From a virus: 35,774 nt of DNA. The notes under the pieces are model-generated. The model saw nothing but the letters and a program-made list of their open reading frames with translations. It was not told the DNA's origin and ran no database searches. The translations under genes were made by a program, and so were the position numbers. This document shows positions 1 through 6,467 of the stretch, in pieces. Each line of letters opens with the position of its first letter. Position 1 is the stretch's first letter. Location of the stretch: the IMG/VR virus record IMGVR_UViG_3300021961_000011, positions 1 through 35,774 of that record; one strand, given 5' to 3'.

Positions 1-42
1 GCTTTTGAGCGTGGTGTTCTTCGACTTGCTCCCGCTCTTGAT
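1..42. repeat. Left copy of the 42-bp terminal direct repeat (contig circularity)
   Basis: Bases 1-42 are identical to 35733-35774. The repeat lies inside the lysozyme reading frame and keeps it in frame, so it is best read as the overlap produced when a circular or circularly permuted genome is assembled. It is unlikely to be a biological terminal repeat. The coordinate origin is therefore arbitrary. Confidence 0.95.
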
Positions 43-252
43 GGTCATCAAGGCGCATTCGACGCTTGCGTCTCTTTCAGCTACAACGTCGGCCTCGGCA
101 ACTTCCAACGCTCGAGCGTCCGAATGAGGGTCCAGCGTGAGGACTGGGAAGGCGCAGCCGCCGCGTTCATGCTGTGGACAAAAGGCGGCGGGCGCGTGCT
201 GCCGGGCCTGGTCAGGCGCCGGCAGGCTGAGGCGGCGTTGTTTACAGGCTGA
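1..252 (+). CDS. Endolysin (GH24 lysozyme), C-terminal part; gene begins at 35478
   Basis: The frame is open from base 1 and ends in TGA at 250-252. It is the continuation of the gene that starts at 35478 and runs off the right edge; joined across the 42-base terminal overlap the protein is 168 aa. This part holds the C-terminal lobe of a phage T4/P22-type lysozyme: a SFSYNVG motif, then an LWTKGGGRVLPGLVRRRQAE stretch, the usual signature of muramidases that cut the MurNAc-GlcNAc bond. The stop lies 11 bases inside the 3' end of the convergent integrase gene (242-1198). The catalytic residues are in the 35478 part. No signal peptide is seen, so release through a holin is expected. Confidence 0.93.
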   Translation, partial: AFERGVLRLAPALDGHQGAFDACVSFSYNVGLGNFQRSSVRMRVQREDWEGAAAAFMLWTKGGGRVLPGLVRRRQAEAALFTG

Positions 253-1198
253 CCCGCTCTGCCGCGGCTGCCAGGTGTTCGGGCGACAGGTGGGCATATT
301 TCTGCACCATCGACGCCGAGTGCCAGCCGCCCAGTTCTTGGAGCACCGACAGCGGCGTGCCTGCCTGAGCGTGCCAAGAGGCCCAGGTGTGGCGCAGGTC
401 ATGGAACCGCAGCCAAGGCACGCCAGCGACCGTGCAAGCCTTCTTCCAGACCGACGGGCTGACCCGCGTCGGGCATTTGAAAACAAAGCCTTGGCGCTCA
501 CCTGGCATGGCCGACAGCATCTCCCGCGCCTGGCTGTTCAACGGCACCAGGATGCGCTCGCCGGCCTTGGCCTCGTCAGCGTGGACGATCACCATGCCCT
601 TTTCAAGATTCACATTCTCCCACCGCAGTCCCAGCGCGTTCGACTTTCTCAACCCGGTGAGCAATGCAAAACGGACTGGACAACGGTACTTTTCCGGTAA
701 CGCGGCAATCAGTGCCTCGGCCTGTTCGCGTGTCAGGAATGCGACGCGCCGCCGCGGTTCGGCCTCGACCCGCAGGGCCGGTGCCTTGACGATCCAGTCC
801 CACTCACGCTCAGCAGCGCGCAGGATCGCCCTGACCAGCGCCCGGTAGCGGTTCCTGGTGGCCGGCTTTACGTCGGTCGGCAGGCACGCCTCGATCGTGT
901 CGCGGTCAAGGTCAGTCAGTAGCTTGTCGCCTAGGATCGGCTCAAGGACGCGGATCTTGTCGCGGTCGTCGCGGATGCTGCGCTTGTGGGCGCGCTCAAC
1001 CAGCCAGCGTTTGGTGGCGTCTGAGAACTTCTTCTTGGGACGCTCCTTGAGCACCCGCGCCCGCCACAGTTCAGCCCGCCGGATGTCGTGCAGTTCCTTG
1101 GCCGCTTTGGGGTCAGAGGTCTTGAGCGACTCCCGGTGCCTGACGCCGTTGATACATACGTCAATCCAGTAGCTGCCGCCGCGTTTCTTGATCGTCAT
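242..1198 (-). CDS. int: Tyrosine recombinase / phage integrase
   Basis: 318 aa. This enzyme integrates the phage circle into the host chromosome by site-specific recombination. Residues 1-50 form an arm-type DNA-binding region and about 55-140 a core-binding SAM-like domain. The catalytic domain shows R184 (TGLRKSN), K211, H266-x-x-R269 (FHDLRHT), W292 in place of the second His, and nucleophile Y301 (VQKYAHL), with XerD-like spacing of 23 and 9 residues. It is the last gene of the leftward early operon and overlaps the convergent lysozyme stop by 11 bases, so there is no room for attP downstream of it. No excisionase is certain; small neighbouring proteins are candidates. The full set of active-site residues suggests an active enzyme. 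Confidence 0.96.
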   Translation of the reverse strand: MTIKKRGGSYWIDVCINGVRHRESLKTSDPKAAKELHDIRRAELWRARVLKERPKKKFSDATKRWLVERAHKRSIRDDRDKIRVLEPILGDKLLTDLDRDTIEACLPTDVKPATRNRYRALVRAILRAAEREWDWIVKAPALRVEAEPRRRVAFLTREQAEALIAALPEKYRCPVRFALLTGLRKSNALGLRWENVNLEKGMVIVHADEAKAGERILVPLNSQAREMLSAMPGERQGFVFKCPTRVSPSVWKKACTVAGVPWLRFHDLRHTWASWHAQAGTPLSVLQELGGWHSASMVQKYAHLSPEHLAAAAERVSL

Positions 1199-1233
1199 CG
1201 TTGTGCTCCGTTCATGGTGGTGACATCATCTCA

Positions 1234-1416
1234 TCATCGTGAGGAAACGTCAACACGCTTGGCGGGGCTAATCTCCCATTCGTCGCAGCGGTACTTCTCA
1301 GGCCGGCCAGTGCCGTCCAGTTCGCAGCGCCGAATAATGATGTCCCAAATCTTTGCTGGCGGGCCTGACCATGCGCAGTTAGCGCAGCACTCAGTCTTGC
1401 TGTCTGATTCGCTCAT
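1234..1416 (-). CDS. Small cysteine-rich protein (putative zinc knuckle)
   Basis: 60 aa, starting at the ATG at 1416, which has GAGGAA a few bases upstream and overlaps the stop of the previous gene. A longer in-frame ORF reaches 1467 but ignores that site. It shows C-x2-C (CCANCAW), then a single Cys in RRCELDG and another in YRCDEWE, a spacing seen in small phage proteins that bind one metal. No catalytic motif is visible. It sits just upstream of the integrase in the same operon, so a role in regulation or recombination directionality is possible, but this is inference. Confidence 0.65.
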   Translation of the reverse strand: MSESDSKTECCANCAWSGPPAKIWDIIIRRCELDGTGRPEKYRCDEWEISPAKRVDVSSR

Positions 1417-1583
1417 CTGTTCCTCATTGCCTGTTTGCGGACTTCCGCGCATCGTTTGCAGCGCCACATATTCGGCGTCTTCAAACCGCCTTCAATGGGC
1501 TTTGTCATCTGACACGCCGAGCACCAGCGTTTGCCGGTGGCGGCGATTTCCCCTGCCATTGCTTCTTCCCTTGTGCTTGCCAT
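1413..1583 (-). CDS. Small CxxC...CxxC protein (putative zinc finger)
   Basis: 56 aa. It has two Cys pairs, WCSACQM and WRCKRCAE, separated by about 20 residues, followed by a basic tail; this looks like a four-Cys zinc-binding fold that could contact nucleic acid. The start at 1583 forms a TAATG overlap with the winged-helix gene upstream and has GGAGGGTTGTGAGG before it; an ORF start at 1601 is less likely. Its stop overlaps the ATG of the next gene (ATGA). Function unknown; it belongs to a run of tightly coupled small genes leading to the integrase. Confidence 0.65.
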   Translation of the reverse strand: MASTREEAMAGEIAATGKRWCSACQMTKPIEGGLKTPNMWRCKRCAEVRKQAMRNR

Positions 1584-1768
1584 TACCTCACAACCCTCCA
1601 ACCCTTGCCATATCCAAGATGCTCGACCAGGTTAAGTTCTTCAAGGTCGATCAAAGCGTTATAGACCGCGCTGCGTGACAGAAAGAAATACCCGGCCAAC
1701 ATCGCGACCGACTGCGGAGTTTTAAGCTCCGACAGGCGGTGAAAAATTCGCCGCTGCGTATTGGTCAC
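1583..1768 (-). CDS. Small winged-helix DNA-binding protein
   Basis: 61 aa. The sequence reads as one winged helix: helix 1 (RRIFHRLSEL), helix 2 (SVAMLAGYFFL), recognition helix (SRSAVYNALIDLEELNLV), then a wing ending in GKGWRVVR. This is the pattern of MarR/GntR-like regulators cut down to the DNA-binding unit. The ATG overlaps the stop of the acidic gene upstream and its TAA overlaps the next ATG. It could be an excisionase-like or regulatory protein for the neighbouring integrase, but nothing in the sequence proves this. Confidence 0.7.
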   Translation of the reverse strand: MTNTQRRIFHRLSELKTPQSVAMLAGYFFLSRSAVYNALIDLEELNLVEHLGYGKGWRVVR

Positions 1769-1923
1769 GCTTCATCCTCTTCCCAGAACTCTTCGTCGTA
1801 CTCAGGATCGAGCGGGTCAGGGTGCTTGCGCGCCTGGCGCTCGCGGATGGCCCGATTGATCTCTTCCTCAAGGCGCTCTTGATGCTCATACGCATCGCGC
1901 CAGTCCTTGAAGTCTCTAGGCAT
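1765..1923 (-). CDS. Small acidic hypothetical protein
   Basis: 52 aa, strongly charged. A helical N-terminal half (WRDAYEHQERLEEEINRAI) is followed by a very acidic C-terminus (DPEYDEEFWEEDEA). The chosen ATG at 1923 overlaps the last codons of the RuvC-like gene by 8 bases; an upstream in-frame start at 1968 lies inside that gene and is less likely. The function is not recognised. An acidic tail of this sort could mimic DNA or bind a partner protein, but that is speculation. Confidence 0.55.
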   Translation of the reverse strand: MPRDFKDWRDAYEHQERLEEEINRAIRERQARKHPDPLDPEYDEEFWEEDEA

Positions 1924-2392
1924 GCAACCCCCAGTGTGCGATGAGTGCAGCTTCCGCTTTTCCGTCATCCTTCACGCGCCGGAACTCGCCGGCCATCTCA
2001 GGCCACAACGCCGCGGCCTTAGCGCGTGAGGCGTCCTTGCTGGGCGACAGGTTGTGCCACTTCTTCCACTTCCCCGGTGGCACCAGTTGCGCCGGTATCG
2101 CCAGCCCAGCCAGCACACCTTGCACAATCCCGAATGCCTGACCGAATGCGAACATGCTGGTCACGCCTTGGCCTGGCATGGCATTGACCTGCTCGACGTA
2201 GGCGATCGTCGCCTTGACTGCATACAGTCTCAGGTCCGCGGCCAGCATCTCAGGCGAGATCCGGCGCTTGGCCTTGTGATTGACGATCAGTTCAACGGAC
2301 GGCATCTCAAACACATGAACGAGATCGCCGTCGCGCTCAAGAATTGCCACTGCGCCTGACGCGCCTGGGTCGACTCCGATGATGAAACTCAT
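1916..2392 (-). CDS. RuvC-like Holliday junction resolvase
   Basis: 158 aa, an RNase H-fold nuclease expected to cut four-way junctions or branched DNA during phage recombination and before packaging. The N-terminus SFIIGVDPGASGA carries the first catalytic Asp (D8), the second acidic residue is E67 in AYVEQV, and the C-terminal motif VKDDGKAEAALIAHW (D142/D143, E147) matches the RuvC pattern. The start at 2392 is chosen because the family begins just before the GVDPG strand, GGGGA lies upstream, and the ATG overlaps the stop of a 41-aa gene. A longer ORF to 2626 is upstream read-through. It follows the exonuclease in the same operon. Confidence 0.85.
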   Translation of the reverse strand: MSFIIGVDPGASGAVAILERDGDLVHVFEMPSVELIVNHKAKRRISPEMLAADLRLYAVKATIAYVEQVNAMPGQGVTSMFAFGQAFGIVQGVLAGLAIPAQLVPPGKWKKWHNLSPSKDASRAKAAALWPEMAGEFRRVKDDGKAEAALIAHWGLHA

Positions 2393-2514
2393 AACAATCC
2401 CCAGCCAAAATTCACCAACAAATACATCACCTTGAGTGCGACGCCGAGTCCGATAGCCCCTGCGGCCCACCAAAACAAGACCGCGCCAAGAGACATGACA
2501 TTGCCGCGCCTCAT
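2389..2514 (-). CDS. 41-aa single-pass membrane miniprotein
   Basis: This short ORF encodes a basic N-terminus (MRRGN) followed by one long hydrophobic segment with small-residue spacing (AVLFWWAAGAIGLGVAL, then VMYLLV). Its ATG overlaps the exonuclease stop (ATGA, 2511-2514), and its own TGA overlaps the resolvase ATG (ATGA, 2389-2392), so it fills the gap between two real genes exactly. That geometry, together with the clear membrane helix, is the main evidence that it is translated. An internal Met at codon 7 is an alternative start. Function unknown. Confidence 0.6.
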   Translation of the reverse strand: MRRGNVMSLGAVLFWWAAGAIGLGVALKVMYLLVNFGWGLL

Positions 2515-3689
2515 TGCTGTTCCTCCAGTGCCTTGAGCGCGTCGCTGACCTTCTTGCGCGCCTCTTTCTTCTTGGGCGCGTCAGCCTTGACCGGGATGTC
2601 GTCAGGGTGCGTTGCCAAGTCATCAAACGACGACGCGAACGTGCCGCTGATCACCTTGGCGCCGGGGAACTCGGCCTTGAGTTCTGCCGCCCCCTCAAGA
2701 AGCGAGCCGGGGCAATGTTCCAGTTCCTTGCTGCTAAACACCGGCCCATAGTCCTTAACCGACTCCGCGCCATTAGTGAAGAGGGCGCCTGTCTCGCGAT
2801 GCCTGTACGCGACCCATCCCTCGCCGCCATCAACCGGCTCGCCGTATGGGACCAGTGCCGGGATCATCAGGTGGTCTCCGCAGCCCTTACGCTGCGCGTC
2901 AATAGGTGGGTTGCCTTGGTGAAACTCGCACCGCCATTCGCTATTCTCAACAGGCGTGGAATGCGAACAAGTGCGGCAGTTGGCCTCCGCGGCCTGGTTG
3001 TTGTGGCAGTGCGCCCAAAATGAACACCACTTGCACTGCCAATGCGACGGGTCGTCGCTAATCCGCTGCGGCGGCACGGGCGACTCAATCAGCATGCTGG
3101 CCCGCACCATCAGCGAGTCAAACGTCTCCTTGCTGAACTCGACCCACTCCGTATAGAGATCGTCGGTGTCCTTGTTGACCGCGATGTACAGGGCACGGGT
3201 CAACTCCATCAGGCCCATATAGATTTGCATCTGCGCGTAGTGCTGCGGCTTGCTGGCCTCGACTTTGTTCTTGACCAGGTCCGCAAACGACTTGGATGAG
3301 TGCGTCTTGAACTCAAGCACCGCGGCCGTCTTTGGTGCCTCGGGCAGTCCCTTGGCGACGCCGTCCAAGCTGCCGCCAAAGTGCCCATTGTGTGCGCTGA
3401 CGGTCCACTGGTTGCCGGTCGCAGGATCAGTGTCCCAAACCTCGGCACCGATGCCGCGCAATTCCTCGAGGATGCGCGTCTCTTCGCGCTTGCCGGTATC
3501 AAAGAGACGCAGCACACGCCCCTCGAACGTAGGTTTCATGGCCCATCGCCAGGTCAGCCAGACGTTGCGTGAGCAGGGGTGCCCTATGATCGACGCGCCC
3601 ATGTGTGGGCGATGCTCTTGCGGCTTTCGTTCGTACCAGTTGACGATTGCGTGAGCGGTGGTGTGCTTGGATTCGGGGATTTCTGCCAT
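2511..3689 (-). CDS. PD-(D/E)XK exonuclease, Cas4/RecB-like, probable Fe-S protein
   Basis: 392 aa. The nuclease core shows GGSLDG (D109), an E126-F-K128 motif in VLEFKTH and a QxxxY motif (Q153...Y157), as in RecB, lambda-type and Cas4 exonucleases. Cysteines C39 (GHPCSRN) and C219, C222, C228 (CKWCSFWAHC) match the split four-Cys arrangement that holds a 4Fe-4S cluster in Cas4/AddB. A second group (C238, C241, C254, C270) may bind zinc. The C-terminus is rich in Lys and Glu. It probably resects DNA ends for the annealing ATPase and SSB-like protein encoded upstream. The start at 3689 has GAGG six bases before it. An intrinsic terminator lies directly upstream. Confidence 0.85.
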   Translation of the reverse strand: MAEIPESKHTTAHAIVNWYERKPQEHRPHMGASIIGHPCSRNVWLTWRWAMKPTFEGRVLRLFDTGKREETRILEELRGIGAEVWDTDPATGNQWTVSAHNGHFGGSLDGVAKGLPEAPKTAAVLEFKTHSSKSFADLVKNKVEASKPQHYAQMQIYMGLMELTRALYIAVNKDTDDLYTEWVEFSKETFDSLMVRASMLIESPVPPQRISDDPSHWQCKWCSFWAHCHNNQAAEANCRTCSHSTPVENSEWRCEFHQGNPPIDAQRKGCGDHLMIPALVPYGEPVDGGEGWVAYRHRETGALFTNGAESVKDYGPVFSSKELEHCPGSLLEGAAELKAEFPGAKVISGTFASSFDDLATHPDDIPVKADAPKKKEARKKVSDALKALEEQQ

Positions 3690-3702
3690 CGTTGCCTCGT
3701 AT

Positions 3703-3735
3703 AAAAAACCCGCCGCGCCGGTTGAACGCGACGGG
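3703..3735 (-). terminator. Intrinsic terminator inside the leftward early operon
   Basis: Read on the minus strand, CCCGTCGCG (3735-3727) pairs with CGCGGCGGG (3717-3709) to make a 9-bp stem with one G-U pair, followed at once by six T (3708-3703). It lies 13 bases after the stop of the DUF669 gene and just before the exonuclease ribosome site. It should limit transcription of the exonuclease, resolvase and integrase genes unless polymerase reads through. Confidence 0.85.
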
Positions 3736-3747
3736 AAGGGGAGACAC

Positions 3748-4209
3748 TTACCAGGGGCGTCCTGCTGCCTTAGCTGCCGGGACCGCCTTGACGGGTGCCG
3801 GCTTCGCGGTCACGGCACCGCTTGCAGACGTGTAGCCCATGATCCGATTGCGCTCGGGGTCTTTGCGATCAATCGCCACCGACGCGATGAACGGCTTGTC
3901 GTGCAACTGCTCGGTGTCGGTCATGTTTGGAACATCGAGCGCGACCTGAAGCGCCGCCAGCGCCTGCTTGGCGATGTCCTCGGCGGTCTTGTTTGGGTTG
4001 TCCACGTTCAGACGCTCCCACAGACGACGGCCTGAGTGCTCACCACTGACTACGTGCATCTCAAGCTCGATGTACTGACCCGTTCCAGCATTCGTTGGTT
4101 TCAGGTCAGAACGAGCAATGATCATCTCGTACTCGCCAGCGGGGAGCGGGCCATACGCGCGGGGTTTTTGCGGTTCGACTGTCGTTGCGTCAAAGTTAAA
4201 GAGTGCCAT
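3748..4209 (-). CDS. DUF669 family protein, probable ssDNA-binding/recombination accessory
   Basis: 153 aa. The central region matches the DUF669 pattern as I know it: PLPAGEYEMII near the start, then GTGQYIELEMHVVSGEHSGRR, LWERLNVDNPNKTAEDIAK and ALAALQVAL. Members sit beside phage recombinases and are thought to act like single-strand binding proteins. The C-terminal 30 residues are Ala/Pro/Lys-rich and disordered, ending in RPW. The start has AAGGAA upstream. It follows the Sak4-like ATPase by 17 bases and is followed by an intrinsic terminator, so the ATPase and this protein should be made in larger amounts than the exonuclease. Confidence 0.8.
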   Translation of the reverse strand: MALFNFDATTVEPQKPRAYGPLPAGEYEMIIARSDLKPTNAGTGQYIELEMHVVSGEHSGRRLWERLNVDNPNKTAEDIAKQALAALQVALDVPNMTDTEQLHDKPFIASVAIDRKDPERNRIMGYTSASGAVTAKPAPVKAVPAAKAAGRPW

Positions 4210-4226
4210 TTTGTTTCCTTCGTTGA

Positions 4227-4955
4227 TTACGCGATTGCGCTGGTAAATGCTTCCCAGGACATGGGTAGCGACTCGGGTAGTGAGTAGCGGTTTTTCGCCA
4301 TATAAGCCGGCCGCTCACTCGTAAACAACAGGCGTTCACCCGTTGTGACACCTCGGTTGTTCGTCTTATTGAAACCGAGGTCATCTTTCTTGACGATAGT
4401 TCGATAGTTCGCAAACAGCACCGCGTCACACCATTCGCGGATGAGTGCGCTGGACCGTTCTTGCAACTTGGGCTGGTAGCGGTCGTAAGGCTCAACCTCG
4501 GGCGAATCAAACCGCTTGATCTGCGTATGTGCAATCAGAATGACGCACATGCTCTTTTCATTGCGCAGATGATTCAGCCCTGCCAGCACATCGCGCCACC
4601 GCTCGGCGACGATCATTGCGCCCTTGCCGTAGGCGAGATCCTTGGCGTCGTGGGTTGCCTCAACGTCGGTCCAGATCAGGTTGTCGAGCCAGTCCACGCT
4701 GTCCAGGACGACGGTATTAAAGTCGTGGTCGTCCTTGATCAGCGTGGCGATCGCGTCGAGCACATCAGCCGCGGTCTTTGCGACGGGGAAGTGATCAACG
4801 GCCAGACTGCCAAGGCCATCTTCCGTCAGGATAAAGACCGGGTTCTTTGCGCCTGACGCGAAGGTGCTCTTGCCAATGCCCTCAACGCCGTAGACCATCA
4901 CACGCGGGGCGGCGATTGAGGTGTTCTTGCGAATGCTTTTTAAGTCGAATGCCAT
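4227..4955 (-). CDS. AAA_24 / Sak4-like RecA-fold ATPase (single-strand annealing protein)
   Basis: 242 aa. A Walker A motif GVEGIGKST is at residues 23-31 and Walker B TVVLDSVDWL at about 81-90 (D85). A further conserved strand is VILIAHTQIKRF, followed by a DRYQPKL segment. This is the architecture of phage nucleotide-binding proteins of the AAA_24 group, which includes Sak4-type annealing recombinases related to a minimal RecA core. With DUF669 and the exonuclease it makes a phage recombination module. AAGGA precedes the ATG; the upstream gene stops just before it. Annealing activity is inferred from family and context. Confidence 0.82.
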   Translation of the reverse strand: MAFDLKSIRKNTSIAAPRVMVYGVEGIGKSTFASGAKNPVFILTEDGLGSLAVDHFPVAKTAADVLDAIATLIKDDHDFNTVVLDSVDWLDNLIWTDVEATHDAKDLAYGKGAMIVAERWRDVLAGLNHLRNEKSMCVILIAHTQIKRFDSPEVEPYDRYQPKLQERSSALIREWCDAVLFANYRTIVKKDDLGFNKTNNRGVTTGERLLFTSERPAYMAKNRYSLPESLPMSWEAFTSAIA

Positions 4956-4957
4956 CG

Positions 4958-5338
4958 TTAATCCTTGGTTCGTATGGTTACGCCAGTCTTGGCGGGTTTC
5001 GTTTCAATTGCTGGCGCGATGAGCGTCCAGAGCTTGGGCGTTTCACGCCGGATTGCCTTGAGCTTCGTCTCGTCAACAACGACCTTCTTGATGAATGGCC
5101 GCGCGGACTCAGGCCAGGTTGCCGTCAGTCCAATCAGTCGATCAATGTCGACCTTGTAGGACAACTTGCCGGTAACGGTGATGCGTGCGCCGTTGTCAGT
5201 CGCGAATGACTCGCTGCCTTCCTCGGGCGCTGCGTGCAGGGCGAGGATCTGCTGCTCAATCGCGACGCGGTTGTCGCGCGCCGTGTCCTCCTGCGCCTTG
5301 TACTCGAGCCACTGCTGGGAAAGTTGGTCAAGCGTCAT
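4958..5338 (-). CDS. Hypothetical early protein, coiled N-terminus
   Basis: 126 aa. Residues 1-40 look like a helical coiled region (LSQQWLEYKAQEDTARDNR), followed by a beta-rich middle (ARITVTGKLSYKVDIDRL) and a segment with FIKKVVVDETKLKAIRRETP. Proteins of this shape are common next to phage recombinases and may be Gam-like or resolvase accessory factors, but I do not recognise the family securely. The start at 5338 overlaps the stop of the 36-aa membrane gene (ATGA); an in-frame Met seven codons earlier lies inside that gene. It ends two bases before the Sak4-like start, suggesting coupling. Confidence 0.75.
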   Translation of the reverse strand: MTLDQLSQQWLEYKAQEDTARDNRVAIEQQILALHAAPEEGSESFATDNGARITVTGKLSYKVDIDRLIGLTATWPESARPFIKKVVVDETKLKAIRRETPKLWTLIAPAIETKPAKTGVTIRTKD

Positions 5339-5445
5339 TGCGGGACTCCGAAAATCCACTCACATATCAAAAGGGCTGCGCAGAACACTGCGACTGTGCC
5401 AAGTGCAACCGCAATGACGACATCTTCCATCTGGCGTCTCGTCAT
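5335..5445 (-). CDS. 36-aa putative membrane miniprotein
   Basis: It encodes MTRRQMEDVV followed by one hydrophobic helix (IAVALGTVAVFCAALLICEW). Its ATG overlaps the stop of the 222-aa gene upstream (ATGA at 5442-5445) and its TGA overlaps the next ATG (5335-5338), the same geometry as the 41-aa gene at 2389-2514. A competing ORF (5360-5650) covers most of it in another frame. An internal ATG at 5430 could give a 31-aa form. Function unknown. Confidence 0.5.
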   Translation of the reverse strand: MTRRQMEDVVIAVALGTVAVFCAALLICEWIFGVPQ

Positions 5446-5650
5446 GCTTTCGCTCCCCTGGTCTTGCGACTCGCCACTTTTTCTGAAACCCCGACCGATA
5501 CAGATCCATCGCCGTCATTGACCCACCGCCCGGTAGAGCTATCAATCCGTCCGCTCGCTGCGAAAGCAGAAATGGCCCGTATTGCCATAGATCCAGCGGG
5601 TTGGCGGGTTTGGTTTTTTCCGCTGAGTCCTGTATTTCCTGTTGCATCAT
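5360..5650 (-). CDS. Alternative-frame 96-aa ORF overlapping two other genes
   Basis: The ORF starts at ATG-ATG with AAAGGAAG about five bases upstream, a stronger ribosome site than many accepted genes here. The protein has varied composition with many aromatic residues (DLWQYGPFLLSQRADGLIAL) and a small Cys cluster (CRHCGCTWH) near its end. It overlaps the last 69 codons of the 222-aa gene and most of the 36-aa ORF in another frame, so not all three can be under ordinary selection. It may be real, with the 222-aa C-terminus being neutral read-through, or it may be a shadow. I cannot decide from sequence alone. Confidence 0.42.
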   Translation of the reverse strand: MMQQEIQDSAEKTKPANPLDLWQYGPFLLSQRADGLIALPGGGSMTAMDLYRSGFQKKWRVARPGERKHDETPDGRCRHCGCTWHSRSVLRSPFDM

Positions 5651-6110
5651 TGCTTCCTTTCTTCACTTCGTTTTTGACTTTGACGATCTTGACGGTGCGC
5701 ATGTCGCCTTCGCTATCGCGAGGCATTGGGATCGGTTCTTCAGGGGAGAGCTTCCACAGTTCGTAGTTGATCCTGAAAGAACGCCGCGCGTACTCATCAA
5801 TGCGCTCAACAGTGCTTCCGGCGTCGCCGCCCCTGCCTCTCAACGCGGCAGCGGTGGGTTGCTTGCGGCGTTCGTACATGACCTCCAGCAATTCACGCCG
5901 CAGCCAGTCAGGATCAATATCCAGCCACTTCAGATAAGCGTGCGAGGTATCGGTAAACAAAAAGTTAATCGCTGAGCGGGCGTGCATTGACAACTCGAAG
6001 TTTTCCAGCGAATCTGTTCGCCCGCGGTGCTTGACGATGGGTCGCTCACAGGCGTCAACGATTGCCTGATTGACGACCGCGTACAGCACGCGCTCTTCCG
6101 GTGTGATCAT
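5442..6110 (-). CDS. Hypothetical early phage protein
   Basis: 222 aa. The first 150 residues look like a genuine globular, mainly helical domain (ERVLYAVVNQAIVDA, ARSAINFLFTDTSHAYLKWL, DWLRRELLEVMYERR, RRSFRINYELWKL). The last 70 residues are rich in Gly, Ser, Thr and Ala, have no pattern, and coincide with another ORF in a different frame. AGGAGGG lies before the ATG at 6110. It is the second gene of the leftward early operon. The C-terminal half fits early phage proteins of unknown function; no catalytic motif is seen. Confidence 0.72.
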   Translation of the reverse strand: MITPEERVLYAVVNQAIVDACERPIVKHRGRTDSLENFELSMHARSAINFLFTDTSHAYLKWLDIDPDWLRRELLEVMYERRKQPTAAALRGRGGDAGSTVERIDEYARRSFRINYELWKLSPEEPIPMPRDSEGDMRTVKIVKVKNEVKKGSNDATGNTGLSGKNQTRQPAGSMAIRAISAFAASGRIDSSTGRWVNDGDGSVSVGVSEKVASRKTRGAKA

Positions 6111-6112
6111 GG

Positions 6113-6313
6113 TTAGCCCTCCTGCTTGACTTGAAACTGCGACGTGATTGCTTCGCGTCTTGCTTCAATAAAATCAAGCTGGAAGTCCAGCCACTTCTTG
6201 ATGTATCGCGGGTCTTTGCTGGGAGGAACCCAGCCAGTAAGCCGCTGCCAGGTTGAGGCCACGTCGGCCCCGGTCACATAAATCGCCTTGGTACTTGTTG
6301 TTGCATCGTTCAT
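6113..6313 (-). CDS. Small early protein, first gene of the leftward operon
   Basis: 66 aa. It contains a compact hydrophilic domain with Trp residues (TWQRLTGWVPPSKDPRYIKKW, then LDFQLDFIEARREAI). AAGGAG precedes the start at 6313. As the first gene after the divergent control region it would be the earliest product of this operon. It may be a regulator or host-interaction protein; no known motif supports a particular choice. The next gene starts two bases after its stop with its own AGGAGGG site. Confidence 0.72.
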   Translation of the reverse strand: MNDATTSTKAIYVTGADVASTWQRLTGWVPPSKDPRYIKKWLDFQLDFIEARREAITSQFQVKQEG

Positions 6314-6467
6314 CGTTCACTCCTTGTTTTTGAGAACGCAAGTAGATTGGAACACACCGATGAGTAAAGCGCAACTGGTCGTGGTAAAAAGAGTAAATTT
6401 CGTGTGCGCGGTGGATCGTGTCAGAATATCCACATTGAGTCAATCCCATCTGCTTGGAGAAAAAGTA
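6314..6467. promoter_or_regulatory. Divergent early control region between the leftward operon and the HTH gene
   Basis: 154 bases separate two divergent starts, so at least two promoters should lie here. Visible elements are a direct repeat GAGTAAA at 6362-6368 and 6391-6397 (29 bp apart), a related GTAAA between them, and an AT-rich stretch. A weak leftward pair (TTTACT and TCTACT, 16-bp spacer) and a weak rightward -10 (CAGAAT, about 6420) can be drawn, but neither is strong. The repeats are candidate operator half-sites for the HTH protein encoded at 6468. Confidence 0.45.

Noticed and set aside
137-700. 187-codon plus-strand ORF over the lysozyme end and integrase
   Set aside because: It overlaps two confident genes and its protein is Arg/His/Pro-rich noise.
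6360-6467. Longer N-terminus for the HTH regulator from ATG 6360
   Set aside because: The ATG at 6468 has a good ribosome site and matches the length of Cro-like families; the extension would occupy the operator region.
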